Source: Pseudomonas sivasensis
GTDB lineage: Bacteria > Pseudomonadota > Gammaproteobacteria > Pseudomonadales > Pseudomonadaceae
Direction: 5' to 3'
Length of the DNA: 64,000 nt
Assembly (NCBI RefSeq): GCF_013778505.1
Contig: NZ_JAAOWU010000001.1
Span: forward strand, 62,001 to 126,000
Part shown: positions 8,762 through 19,329 of the stretch, piece by piece
How positions within the stretch are numbered: position 1 is the first letter of the stretch
Layout of the letters: every line of letters begins with the position of its first letter
Translations under genes and position numbers: made by a program
The notes under the pieces: model-generated
Told to the model about the DNA's origin: nothing
The model's database searches: none
The model's input: the letters and a program-made list of their open reading frames with translations, nothing else

Positions 8762-8959
8762 TCAAGCGACAGGTGCGGGTGGCGGCTCGTCCGGAAGAGT
8801 CGGCTCGCCGGGTTCGGTGGGCTGCGGGTAATCCGGCTCGGGTTGGCCAGGGATGCCGCCCGCGTAAGCGGGATCGGCCATCAGGGCCCAGGCCAGAACA
8901 CCAATCTGGTTGGGTTCAAGCCGGGCAAGTTCTGCGCTGATTCGCGGGTCGATCTTCAT
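8762..8959 (-). CDS. Small conserved hypothetical protein with proline-rich tail
   Basis: A 65-residue protein of unknown function. Residues 1-34 look structured (MKIDPRISAELARLEPNQIG, then VLAWALMADP), while the C-terminal third is a low-complexity Pro/Glu tail (QPEPDYPQPTEPGEPTLPDE). ATG 8959 is supported by AGGAG six bases upstream; the longer frame from 9013 has no such support. It lies downstream of dcd on the same strand and converges with pdeM. No signal peptide or membrane segment is seen. The clean ribosome-binding site argues for a real gene, but I cannot assign a role. Confidence 0.72.
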   Translation of the reverse strand: MKIDPRISAELARLEPNQIGVLAWALMADPAYAGGIPGQPEPDYPQPTEPGEPTLPDEPPPAPVA

Positions 8960-9066
8960 AAGGTACTCCTCAAGCGTGGCCCGACGCGTTTTGCACGCGC
9001 CGAGGCAGTACACCCAATAGAGTCACTTTCTTCGGACTAATTCCCTTTACGCGTAGGACCTTTCGA

Positions 9067-9633
9067 TCAAGCGCGTGGCAAGGTGACGCCGCGCTGGCCT
9101 TGGTACTTGCCTGCGCGGTCTTTGTAGGACACTTCACAGGCCTCATCAGACTGAAGGAACAGCATCTGCGCTACGCCTTCGTTGGCGTAGATCTTGGCCG
9201 GCAGCGTGGTGGTGTTGGAGAACTCCAGGGTCACGTGACCTTCCCACTCAGGCTCAAGCGGCGTCACGTTGACGATAATGCCGCAACGCGCGTAGGTGCT
9301 TTTACCCAGGCAGATGGTCAGTACGTCACGCGGAATACGGAAGAACTCCACGGTGCGCGCCAGGGCGAAGGAGTTTGGCGGAATGATGCACACGTCGCTC
9401 TTGACGTCGACGAAACTCTTTTCGTCGAAGTTCTTCGGATCGACGATTGCCGAGTTGATGTTGGTGAACACCTTGAACTCATCGGCGCAACGTACATCGT
9501 AGCCGTAGCTGGAAACGCCGTACGAAATCACTCGGTCATCGCCTTCACCACGAATCTGGCGCTCGACGAACGGTTCGATCATGCCGTGCTCTTGCGCCAT
9601 GCGGCGAATCCACTTGTCCGATTTGATGCTCAT
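9067..9633 (-). CDS. dcd: dCTP deaminase
   Basis: Converts dCTP to dUTP plus ammonia, feeding thymidylate synthesis. The protein is 188 residues, the normal length. It starts [14 protein letters not shown] and contains the dUTPase-like signature [10 protein letters not shown], with the catalytic Glu expected in the [16 protein letters not shown] segment. It lies alone on the minus strand after a 388-base intergenic region and upstream of the small proline-rich gene. Nothing is unusual in the sequence; it is distinguished from dUTPase by its length and the deaminase-specific E-W-E-G segment. Confidence 0.97.
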   Translation of the reverse strand: MSIKSDKWIRRMAQEHGMIEPFVERQIRGEGDDRVISYGVSSYGYDVRCADEFKVFTNINSAIVDPKNFDEKSFVDVKSDVCIIPPNSFALARTVEFFRIPRDVLTICLGKSTYARCGIIVNVTPLEPEWEGHVTLEFSNTTTLPAKIYANEGVAQMLFLQSDEACEVSYKDRAGKYQGQRGVTLPRA

Positions 9634-10021
9634 GGCGGGTGTCCTGAATAGCGAGGTGGAAAAATTCTGTGTGGCATCTTACCGGGGCCGGCGTTGGGGT
9701 TCAAAGGCCGTGGGGCTTTTCTTGATCAATACCCCGCCGTTTATAAGGCGCAACCAACGGGGCCGGGGCCGAACTGCCGGATCAGGGGTCTGTAAACACC
9801 ACCGCCAGTCACGAAAATAGAGAAACCTTCGGAAATACCATTGGCACGTTCCGGAAAAAGGGTTAAGGTGGCGCCACTGTGCTGCTTGTGTCACTGAGAA
9901 TCTCTACACGATATGTTGAATTTCGATCCAACCATCTCCAAGAATTTTTCCTGCTCTTTGCACTCAGTCTCGGCCAGGGCTTTTCCTGAGTCGCAGTTAA
10001 CTTTGTCCAAGGAGATACACC
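9634..10021. other. Intergenic region between divergent dcd and cold-shock gene
   Basis: No supportable gene is seen. It must hold the promoter of dcd (minus) and the promoter and long leader of the cold-shock gene (plus). A possible sigma-70 -35 box TTGGCA at 9841-9846 with TAAGGT 17 bases later is only a weak match. AAGGAG sits 8-9 bases before the cold-shock ATG. A long leader would fit cold-inducible csp mRNAs. Confidence 0.5.
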
Positions 10022-10231
10022 ATGTCTAATCGCCAAACTGGTACCGTTAAGTGGTTCAACGATGAAAAAGGCTTCGGCTTCATCACTCCACAATCCGGTG
10101 ACGACCTGTTCGTTCACTTCAAAGCTATCCAATCCGACGGCTTCAAAAGCCTGAAAGAAGGCCAACAGGTTTCTTTCATCGCTACCCGCGGTCAGAAAGG
10201 CATGCAAGCTGAAGAAGTTCAAGTTATCTAA
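10022..10231 (+). CDS. Cold-shock-domain protein (CspA/CapB type)
   Basis: Single OB-fold nucleic-acid chaperone of 69 residues. RNP1 (KGFGFI) and RNP2 (LFVHF) are present, and the sequence starts [20 protein letters not shown]. It should bind single-stranded RNA and DNA and relieve RNA structure at low temperature or during stress. A strong AAGGAG site precedes the ATG and a canonical terminator follows at 10256-10282, so it is a single-gene transcript. It converges with rpoS, with a REPIN between them. Confidence 0.95.
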   Translation: MSNRQTGTVKWFNDEKGFGFITPQSGDDLFVHFKAIQSDGFKSLKEGQQVSFIATRGQKGMQAEEVQVI

Positions 10232-10255
10232 CTTGTACTGACTTAGTCGAAAAGA

Positions 10256-10282
10256 CCCCGCCCTTAAAAGCGGGGTTTTTTT
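10256..10282 (+). terminator. Intrinsic terminator of the cold-shock gene
   Basis: A 6-bp GC stem (10256-10261 with 10270-10275), an 8-base loop and seven Ts, 25 bases after the stop codon. Confidence 0.88.
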
Positions 10283-10330
10283 ATGCCTGGGATTTGGTAT
10301 TCGCACCAACTTTATGCCCGGCACAAAAAA

Positions 10331-10420
10331 TGTGGGAGGGGGCTTGCCCCCGATAGCGGTGTGTCAGTCAATGCAAGTATCGACTGCTACGCCGCCATCG
10401 GGGGCAAGCCCCCTCCCACA
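10331..10420. repeat. REPIN (paired REP palindromes), subtype A
   Basis: Two inverted copies of the core TGTGGGAGGGGGCTTGCCCC, 90 bp end to end, between the convergent ends of the cold-shock gene and rpoS (22 bases from the rpoS stop). Outer arms match perfectly over 24 bases. The inner right half differs from that of the other copies, suggesting a separate subtype. Such elements are mobilised by RAYT transposases; no RAYT gene is in the window. Confidence 0.9.
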
Positions 10421-10442
10421 TTCAAGCATTCAAGCCGTGTCG

Positions 10443-11447
10443 TTATTGAAACAACGACTCACTCGACAAGCCATTCTTCTCCAGGATCTCGCGCAAGCGC
10501 TTAAGCCCTTCCACCTGGATCTGCCGCACCCGCTCACGGGTCAGGCCGATCTCCAGGCCTACGTCCTCCAGGGTGCTGCTCTCATGGCCGCGCAGGCCGA
10601 AGCGGCGAATCACCACCTCACGCTGCTTGTCCGTAAGCTCCGACAACCACTGGTCAATACTTTGGGACAGATCATCGTCCTGCAACAGCTCGCAGGGATC
10701 TGTAGGCCGATCATCCGTCAGGGTGTCCAACAGGGTTTTATCCGAATCCGGACCCAGCGAGACATCGACCGAAGACACACGCTCGTTAAGGCCCAGCATG
10801 CGCTTGACCTCCCCTACCGGTTTTTCCAGCAGGTTGGCGATTTCTTCGGGCGAGGGTTCATGATCGAGTTTTTGAGTGAGCTCACGCGCTGCCCGCAGGT
10901 AGACGTTGAGCTCCTTAACCACATGGATCGGCAACCGGATCGTGCGGGTTTGATTCATGATCGCCCGTTCGATGGTCTGGCGGATCCACCAGGTAGCATA
11001 GGTTGAAAAGCGGAAGCCCCGCTCTGGGTCAAACTTCTCCACCGCGCGGATCAAGCCCAGATTGCCCTCCTCGATGAGGTCCAACAAGGACAACCCACGA
11101 TTGACGTAGCGTCGGGCGATTTTCACCACCAGGCGCAGGTTGCTTTCAATCATGCGCTTGCGCCCAGCCGGATCCCCCTTTTGCGACAACCGCGCAAAAT
11201 GGACTTCTTCTTCGGGGGTAAGCAGGGGGGAAAAGCCGATTTCATTGAGATACAGCTGGGTCGCGTCGAGCGCCCGTGTGTAATCAATGTATTTATGCTG
11301 CTTTAAAGCGGTAGAGTTCTTGGATTTGGTACGAACTGAAGGTGTTGCAGGTCCCTCATTCGACATCGATTCCATAGCGATACCGGTCTCCATAAGGAGA
11401 ACCTCATCGTCGATGTCAAACTCCGGCGCTTCTTTACTGAGAGCCAT
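10443..11447 (-). CDS. rpoS: RNA polymerase sigma factor RpoS (sigma-38)
   Basis: Stationary-phase and general stress sigma factor, 334 residues. Region 1.2/2 contains [16 protein letters not shown] and the -10 recognition helix [17 protein letters not shown]; region 3 follows; region 4 ends with [20 protein letters not shown], the -35 binding helix-turn-helix. Length and sequence fit RpoS rather than RpoD or RpoH. The upstream gene is nlpD, as in most gammaproteobacteria. A 10-bp hairpin lies in the leader at 11513-11543. Downstream there is a REPIN and a cold-shock gene instead of the rsmZ-fdxA arrangement known from several pseudomonads. Confidence 0.98.
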   Translation of the reverse strand: MALSKEAPEFDIDDEVLLMETGIAMESMSNEGPATPSVRTKSKNSTALKQHKYIDYTRALDATQLYLNEIGFSPLLTPEEEVHFARLSQKGDPAGRKRMIESNLRLVVKIARRYVNRGLSLLDLIEEGNLGLIRAVEKFDPERGFRFSTYATWWIRQTIERAIMNQTRTIRLPIHVVKELNVYLRAARELTQKLDHEPSPEEIANLLEKPVGEVKRMLGLNERVSSVDVSLGPDSDKTLLDTLTDDRPTDPCELLQDDDLSQSIDQWLSELTDKQREVVIRRFGLRGHESSTLEDVGLEIGLTRERVRQIQVEGLKRLREILEKNGLSSESLFQ

Positions 11448-11512
11448 TGTTATAGTCCTTTGGTGAGTTCGACCTCAAGCTCAAGCGACGCCTTTATCCT
11501 TGGCAACGCTGG

Positions 11513-11543
11513 AGCCTGTTCCTTCTACGTGAGGGAACAGGCT
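11513..11543 (-). promoter_or_regulatory. Hairpin in the rpoS leader
   Basis: A perfect 10-bp stem (11513-11522 with 11534-11543) with an 11-base loop lies between the nlpD stop and rpoS, about 65 bases before the rpoS start. No T tract follows on the minus strand. It could be a leaky end for nlpD transcripts or a leader structure for post-transcriptional control of rpoS. Confidence 0.5.
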
Positions 11544-11552
11544 GGCAACACA

Positions 11553-12389
11553 TCAACGACGGGGTAAGAATTGCAGCGGATCTACAGGCTTCCCTTGACG
11601 GCGAATCTCAAAGTGCAGTTTCACCCGGTCTGTACCCGTTGAACCCATTTCGGCAATTGTCTGTCCGACTTTGACCTGCTGCCCCTCCCGAACCAACAGC
11701 CTGCGGTTATGACCGTAAGCACTGACGTAGGTATCGCTGTGTTTGATGATGACCAGCTCGCCGTAGCCCCGTAAACCACTCCCGGCGTACACCACCGTCC
11801 CATCAGACGCAGCTAAAACAGGCTGTCCCAAATCACCGGCGATATCAATGCCTTTATTCAAACTACCGTTTGAAGAGAATTTTCCAATTAATACTCCGTT
11901 TGAGGGCCATCCCCAGCCCGTCGGAGCAGGCCCGGCAGGCGGCAACGGCGCGGCTGTTGGCTTGCCTGAGGCCGCCGGGACAGCAGTGCCGGCAGGGCGT
12001 GTAATGATGGTGGTTTTGCTAGAAGACGACGGCGAAGATCCTGTGTTTGTCACAACCGTCGTAGGCGTGGAACCGGTGCGACCGTCAAAGCGAATCGTCT
12101 GACCCGGATGTATGGTGTAAGGCACAGGAATATTGTTACGAGCTGCTAGTGCCTTGTAATCCCACCCGTAACGGAAGGCGATTGAGAACATCGTGTCGCC
12201 CTTGCGCACCACATATTGCCCGGTGGTTACCGTGGGCTTTTGCGGTGCCGCACTATTACGGTCAACGACCCGTGCGCCGCTGCTTGGCGAGCTGGAACAG
12301 CCGACCAACAAGGAACCGAAGACAAGGCCAAGCACCAGTCGTTGAAAACTTGTTTTACCCATACGCTGCGCAAGACCTGTGAGACTCAC
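11553..12389 (-). CDS. nlpD: Murein hydrolase activator NlpD (lipoprotein, LysM + degenerate M23)
   Basis: Outer-membrane lipoprotein that activates cell-division amidases, 278 residues. GTG 12389 is chosen because GGGAG lies six bases upstream and the lipoprotein signal follows; its lipobox is LLVGC. A LysM domain (YVVRKGDTMFSIAFRYGWDY through IHPGQTIRF) binds peptidoglycan. The C-terminal M23 domain has NKGIDI where catalytic enzymes have H-x-G-x-D, so a zinc-ligand His is lost, while YGHN and LHFE remain. This fits a non-catalytic activator. In Pseudomonas the main rpoS promoter is known to lie inside nlpD. Confidence 0.93.
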   Translation of the reverse strand: MSLTGLAQRMGKTSFQRLVLGLVFGSLLVGCSSSPSSGARVVDRNSAAPQKPTVTTGQYVVRKGDTMFSIAFRYGWDYKALAARNNIPVPYTIHPGQTIRFDGRTGSTPTTVVTNTGSSPSSSSKTTIITRPAGTAVPAASGKPTAAPLPPAGPAPTGWGWPSNGVLIGKFSSNGSLNKGIDIAGDLGQPVLAASDGTVVYAGSGLRGYGELVIIKHSDTYVSAYGHNRRLLVREGQQVKVGQTIAEMGSTGTDRVKLHFEIRRQGKPVDPLQFLPRR

Positions 12390-12596
12390 CCGCCGCTCCC
12401 TTTGTGGTGGCTGAACATGAATGCCTGTATCAGGCTTGAAATATGTCGCAAGTATAAATGGGCACTGAAGTTTTACCGGCACGCGACTGAAACGAATCAT
12501 TCAGCGTGTTGAATCACCGCACCTATCATGTTGACTTGATAGACCCCGCCGTAAGACAAATCCCCGTCCGCAGAATTCAGTAGCGTCGAAAATTCG

Positions 12597-14010
<1,414 letters not shown>

Positions 14011-14023
<13 letters not shown>

Positions 14024-15069
14024 GGGCTGTCCGTCTGCCCCACCGGCACCAGATCAACGAGCTCGCGCACCAAGACAGTGGCGAAGCATCCGGCCGGTAG
14101 GACGAATTCCAATTGCAGAATGTCAGGCCCGGGATAATGCCACGTCAACCCGCCAATGGGCAGTCGCAGAATGCGACGTTCCTGGCTCATGCCGGCATTC
14201 ACCAGCCAATCCCGCAGGTCGGCTTCACCGGCGGCAACCGCCTGCTCCAACTCAAACGTGGCGCCAGTCGCCGGAGAATCACCCTCGCCCCACTGCGGGC
14301 CGGTGGGGTGCAGATCCAGGATCGCCAGGCGCGGGTCGCTGCACTCAGCCTCACCCGCCGGAAAAAAACTGCGGCTGTCAGTAAACGCCAGCAGATCACC
14401 CACTTGCGCACGCTGCCAGGAACCGTCGGCGACGCGCGCCGCCAGTACTTTGTTGAAGAGGAAACTACGCGCCGTAGACAACAACCGCGAACGCACATTG
14501 CGCTGCTCCGGCAGGGCCTTGCGCGCAGCCCATCCACGGGCGTCGACAACGTTGCCACCGTCGTGGCCGAAACGCTGGGTGCCGAAATAGTTGGGAATGC
14601 CGTGCTGGGCAATCAGTTGCAGGCGCGCGTCGATGGCGGCGGTATCACCCACCAGTTGGGTCAGGCGCAAGGTGAATCCATTGGCCGCGTGCGCGCCGCG
14701 CTGCAGCTTGCGCTTGTGACGGGCAGTCTTGAGGATCTTGAGCGTGTCGTTTTCAGCAGTGCTCATGTCCGGGTCGGCCTTGCCCGGCAGTTGCACGCTG
14801 AACCACTGGCGGGTCAGCGCCTGACGGTCCTTGAGCCCGGCATAGCTGACGGTGCGCAACGGCACGCCGGCGGCCTTGGCGATACGGCGCGCAGCTTCCT
14901 CGGTGTTGAGGCCACGTTTTTCCACCCACAGCCAAAGGTGCTCGCCCTCGCCGGTCAGCGGGATATCCAGCACTTCGTCCACCTGAAAATCTTCGGCAGT
15001 GGCCTTCAGGACGGCGCTGCCCAAAGCTTCGCCGTAGGCACGCGGGCCCAGCAGTTCCAGATCATTCAT
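14011..15069 (-). CDS. truD: tRNA pseudouridine(13) synthase TruD
   Basis: Isomerises uridine 13 of tRNA-Glu to pseudouridine; 352 residues. The TruD signature is seen as [17 protein letters not shown] (catalytic Asp in KDR), followed by the insertion domain and the [15 protein letters not shown] motif. It overlaps ispF by four bases upstream and surE by 13 bases downstream, consistent with one tightly packed operon running ispF-truD-surE-pcm. Confidence 0.97.
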
Positions 15070-15539
15070 GCGCGCAGCAACAAGGCGACGGAGTGCACCG
15101 CAATGCCCTCTTCACGACCGGTAAACCCGAGCTTTTCGGTGGTGGTGGCTTTCACGTTCACTTGATCCAATTCAATTTGCAGGTCTGCGGCAATCAGTGC
15201 ACGCATTGATTCGATATGGGGCGCCATCTTCGGCGCCTGGGCCACGATAGTGTTGTCGACGTTACCGACCTTCCAGCCCTTGGCGTGGATCAGGCTGACC
15301 ACGTGGCGAAGCAATACACGGCTATCAGCGCCCTCGAAGGTGGGGTCGGTGTCCGGAAAATGCTTGCCGATATCACCCAACGCCGCCGCGCCGAGCAAGG
15401 CATCGCTCAAGGCATGCAAGACAACGTCGCCGTCGGAATGAGCCAGCAACCCATGGTGGTGTGCTATGCGCACGCCGCCCAGGGTGATGAAATCGCCTTC
15501 AGCGAAACGGTGCACATCGTAGCCGTGGCCAATACGCAT
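15066..15539 (-). CDS. ispF: 2-C-methyl-D-erythritol 2,4-cyclodiphosphate synthase
   Basis: Fifth enzyme of the MEP isoprenoid pathway, 157 residues. It begins [12 protein letters not shown] with metal ligands D8 and H10, and contains the family segment [18 protein letters not shown]. The start is fixed by this N-terminus. Seven Ts of the fghA terminator directly precede the ATG, so there is no ordinary Shine-Dalgarno spacing; the nearest G-rich stretch is in the terminator stem. In many gammaproteobacteria ispF follows ispD directly; here the formaldehyde genes lie between them. Confidence 0.97.
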   Translation of the reverse strand: MRIGHGYDVHRFAEGDFITLGGVRIAHHHGLLAHSDGDVVLHALSDALLGAAALGDIGKHFPDTDPTFEGADSRVLLRHVVSLIHAKGWKVGNVDNTIVAQAPKMAPHIESMRALIAADLQIELDQVNVKATTTEKLGFTGREEGIAVHSVALLLRA

Positions 15540-15569
15540 AAAAAAACGCCCCGATTTAATTCAGGGCGT
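15540..15569 (-). terminator. Terminator of fghA abutting the ispF start
   Basis: On the minus strand a 6-bp GC stem (15564-15569 with 15546-15551) with a 12-base loop is followed by a seven-T run ending at 15540, one base before the ispF ATG at 15539. It should end the adhC-fghA transcript and would also hamper read-through into ispF. Confidence 0.75.
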
Positions 15570-15593
15570 GATTCTACCTACTTTTGCCTCACA

Positions 15594-16439
15594 TTAACCG
15601 AGCAAAGCGCGGCCATGGTGTCGCAAATGGTCTTCGATGAAGCTGGCGATGAAGAAGTAGCTGTGGTCATAGCCGGGTTGCAGGCGCAGTTCCAGCGGAT
15701 GCTTGGCCGCCTTGGCCGCTTGCTGCAAGGCCTCAGGCTTGAGCTGCACCGCGAGGAAATCATCGCGATCGCCCTGATCAACCAGCAAGGGCAGCTTTTC
15801 CGAGGCTTCGCTGATCAATACGCAGGCATCCCATTCACGCCACTTAGAGCGCTCTTCACCCAGGTAACGGGAGAAGGCTTTCTGGCCCCACGGGCAATCC
15901 ATCGGGTTATTGATAGGCGAAAACGCCGACACCGACAGATAACGTCCGGGGTTGCGCAACGCACACACCAGTGCGCCGTGTCCGCCCATGGAGTGGCCGC
16001 TGATACCACGCTTGTCCGAAGCGGGGAAATGCGCTTCAACCAAAGCAGGCAATTCCTGCACCACATAGTCATGCATCCGATAATGCTTGGCCCATGGTTC
16101 CTGGGTGGCATTCAGGTAAAAGCCAGCGCCCAGGCCAAAGTCCCAGGCGTTATCTGGATCACCCGGGACACCGGGACCGCGAGGGCTGGTATCCGGCGCC
16201 ACGATGATCAGCCCCAGCTCGGCGGCCATGCGTTGCGCGCCAGCCTTCTGCATGAAGTTCTCATCGGTGCAGGTCAACCCGGAGAGCCAATACAACACCG
16301 GCAGCTTGCCGCCCTGCTCCGCTTGCGGCGGCAGGTAAACGGCGAAGGTCATGTCGCAATCGAGCACATCGGAATGATGCTTGTAGCGTTTATGCCAGCC
16401 GCCGAAGCTCTTCTGGCAGGACAGGTTTTCCAGACTCAT
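15594..16439 (-). CDS. fghA: S-formylglutathione hydrolase
   Basis: Hydrolyses S-formylglutathione to formate and glutathione, the second step of glutathione-dependent formaldehyde detoxification. It is an alpha/beta-hydrolase of 281 residues related to esterase D. The nucleophile motif GHSMGG has Ser150, and the C-terminal GYDHSYFF contains the catalytic His. It starts nine bases after adhC ends, so the two are cotranscribed. A terminator lies just after its stop. Confidence 0.95.
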   Translation of the reverse strand: MSLENLSCQKSFGGWHKRYKHHSDVLDCDMTFAVYLPPQAEQGGKLPVLYWLSGLTCTDENFMQKAGAQRMAAELGLIIVAPDTSPRGPGVPGDPDNAWDFGLGAGFYLNATQEPWAKHYRMHDYVVQELPALVEAHFPASDKRGISGHSMGGHGALVCALRNPGRYLSVSAFSPINNPMDCPWGQKAFSRYLGEERSKWREWDACVLISEASEKLPLLVDQGDRDDFLAVQLKPEALQQAAKAAKHPLELRLQPGYDHSYFFIASFIEDHLRHHGRALLG

Positions 16440-16447
16440 GGGAGACC

Positions 16448-17665
<1,218 letters not shown>

Positions 17666-17667
17666 TC

Positions 17668-18597
17668 ATGATGTCGGAGAACCGCTGGGAAGGCATCGAC
17701 GAGTTCGTCGCCGTGGCTGAATGCAGTCAATTTACAGCTGCCGCCGAGCGCCTGGGTGTGTCGTCGTCCCATATCAGTCGCCAAGTCGCACGCTTGGAGG
17801 AACGGCTGCAGACACGGTTGCTTTATCGCAGTACACGCAAAGTGACCCTGACCGAAGCCGGGCAAACCTTCCTCCAGCATTGCCAACGCTTGCAGGACGG
17901 CCGCGAAGAAGCATTGCGAGCGGTGGGCGACTTGACCAGCGAGCCAAAAGGCATGTTGCGCATGACGTGCGCCGTGGCTTATGGCGAGCGATTTATCGTG
18001 CCTTTGGTGACGCGGTTCATGGGGCTGTACCCGCAGTTGCGGGTGGATATCGAACTGAGCAACCGCCAGCTCGATCTGGTACACGAAGGCCTGGACCTGG
18101 CAATTCGCTTGGGGCGCCTCTCAGACTCAAGAATGGTTGCCAGCCGTCTCGCGCCGCGGCGCATGTACTTGTGTGCATCGCCGTCCTATCTCGAACGCTA
18201 TGGGCGCCCCCATAGCTTGTCGGAATTGAGTCGGCATAACTGCCTGATTGGCAGCTCGGATATCTGGCAACTGGCTCAGGACGGCCGGGAGTTTTCCCAG
18301 CGGGTGCAGGGAAACTGGCGTTGCAACAGTGGACAAGCGGTGCTGGATGCTGCATTGCAGGGCGTGGGATTGTGCCAACTGCCGGATTATTACGTGCTGG
18401 AACATTTGCGCAATGGTGCACTGGTGTCGCTGCTGGAAGCGCATCAGCCGCCGAATACAGCGGTGTGGGCGCTGTATCCGCAGCAACGGCATTTGTCGCC
18501 AAAGGTGCGCAGTTTGGTGGATTACCTAAAAGAAGGCCTATCAAACAGGACAGAATACAAAGCCTCTGACCCCCTGCTCTCCCACGACTTCATTTGA
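17668..18597 (+). CDS. gfnR: LysR-type regulator of the formaldehyde detoxification genes (GfnR-like)
   Basis: Transcription factor of 309 residues. The N-terminal winged helix-turn-helix (about residues 18-60) includes FTAAAERLGVSSSHISRQVA, and the periplasmic-binding-like effector domain follows. Divergent orientation from adhC-fghA and the same arrangement in P. aeruginosa, where the equivalent regulator was named GfnR, support control of these genes, presumably as an activator responding to formaldehyde or its glutathione adduct. ATG 17668 has AGGGA upstream; a second ATG follows immediately at 17671. The name rests on synteny recalled from memory. Confidence 0.8.
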   Translation: MMSENRWEGIDEFVAVAECSQFTAAAERLGVSSSHISRQVARLEERLQTRLLYRSTRKVTLTEAGQTFLQHCQRLQDGREEALRAVGDLTSEPKGMLRMTCAVAYGERFIVPLVTRFMGLYPQLRVDIELSNRQLDLVHEGLDLAIRLGRLSDSRMVASRLAPRRMYLCASPSYLERYGRPHSLSELSRHNCLIGSSDIWQLAQDGREFSQRVQGNWRCNSGQAVLDAALQGVGLCQLPDYYVLEHLRNGALVSLLEAHQPPNTAVWALYPQQRHLSPKVRSLVDYLKEGLSNRTEYKASDPLLSHDFI

Positions 18598-18604
18598 TGA
18601 CCAG

Positions 18605-18630
18605 CACTACTGTCAACTCTGACAGTAGTG
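18605..18630. other. Perfect 11-bp hairpin after gfnR
   Basis: An 11-bp perfect dyad (18605-18615 with 18620-18630) with a 4-base loop starts 8 bases after the gfnR stop. No T tract follows, so it is either a U-less transcript end or a protein-binding dyad for the next gene, whose start is about 105 bases on. Confidence 0.5.
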
Positions 18631-18735
18631 GACAAAGATGAATGGTGCCTCCCTACGGTTTCACTGCTGGCGCTGCATCATCAATTTTACGGCGCTGCCC
18701 AGTGAGGCCTATCAAGATGACGCAGGGAAACTGCC

Positions 18736-19191
18736 ATGAAAAATGTAAACACCGCAGATATCGAAAAGCAGCTTGAACAGAACATAGCTGCATATAAAAA
18801 GCACAACTTCGATTCAGAGGGTTCAGCCGACTTAAGGATCGAAAGCACTGAACACTATGCGACCAAAGACGCACATTTTTATCAATTCAACAATCATGAA
18901 GTGATTCAGATAGCAGTGCCCGCAACAGACCCTGAAGCCCCCGGTCATCCGGTAATCATGGATATTCTTTCTTTTAGCCCACCCTTTGAATCGGGAAGGT
19001 TCGATCTCATCACCGGATTCCCCATCCGGCTAAACGTTCACCATCCTTTGCTACGCGACGCCAAAATGAAGCATGGGCAGTTGGTACTGACAGTAGAAGA
19101 TAGACAACTAAATGGCCAACTCAGCTGCGAGTTCACCCATGAACACCTTGAACTTAAAATGAACACGGCATTCGCGATCACAAAACCATAG
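18736..19191 (+). CDS. Hypothetical protein, AT-rich orphan
   Basis: A 151-residue protein with no recognised family. It has no signal peptide or membrane helix; the N-terminus is charged and helical (MKNVNTADIEKQLEQNIAAY), and the rest alternates polar and hydrophobic stretches suggesting a beta-rich domain (LVLTVEDRQLNGQLSCEFTH). Base composition is unlike its neighbours: I counted 42% and 37% GC in bases 18781-18840 and 18841-18900. An upstream GGGAAA sits about 6 bases before the ATG. It lies between gfnR and the convergent ispD and ends before a hairpin. Low GC and lack of recognisable relatives suggest recent acquisition. Confidence 0.7.
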   Translation: MKNVNTADIEKQLEQNIAAYKKHNFDSEGSADLRIESTEHYATKDAHFYQFNNHEVIQIAVPATDPEAPGHPVIMDILSFSPPFESGRFDLITGFPIRLNVHHPLLRDAKMKHGQLVLTVEDRQLNGQLSCEFTHEHLELKMNTAFAITKP

Positions 19192-19229
19192 GAAGACGAC
19201 GTATCAATAATCGGTGCTACGCGCGACCG

Positions 19230-19257
19230 GTGCCCATGACAGCGGTATGGGCACTTT
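19230..19257 (+). terminator. Hairpin after the orphan gene, probable terminator
   Basis: An 8-bp stem (19230-19237 with 19247-19254), 9-base loop and three Ts, 38 bases after the stop of the hypothetical gene. The short T tract makes it a moderate candidate. Confidence 0.5.
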
Positions 19258-19329
19258 CAGGTCAAACAGACCGAAGATGAAGACGCCGCCGAGAGCAGCG
19301 TTTGCCTGGCACAGCCTCTCAGCCAACAA

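Noticed and set aside
9841..9860. TTGGCACG resembling half of a sigma-54 promoter before the cold-shock gene
   Set aside because: The GC dinucleotide required at the -12 element is missing at the correct distance.
10331..10420. REPIN considered as a CRISPR-like repeat
   Set aside because: Copies are scattered singly across 50 kb, each an inverted pair, with no regular spacers.
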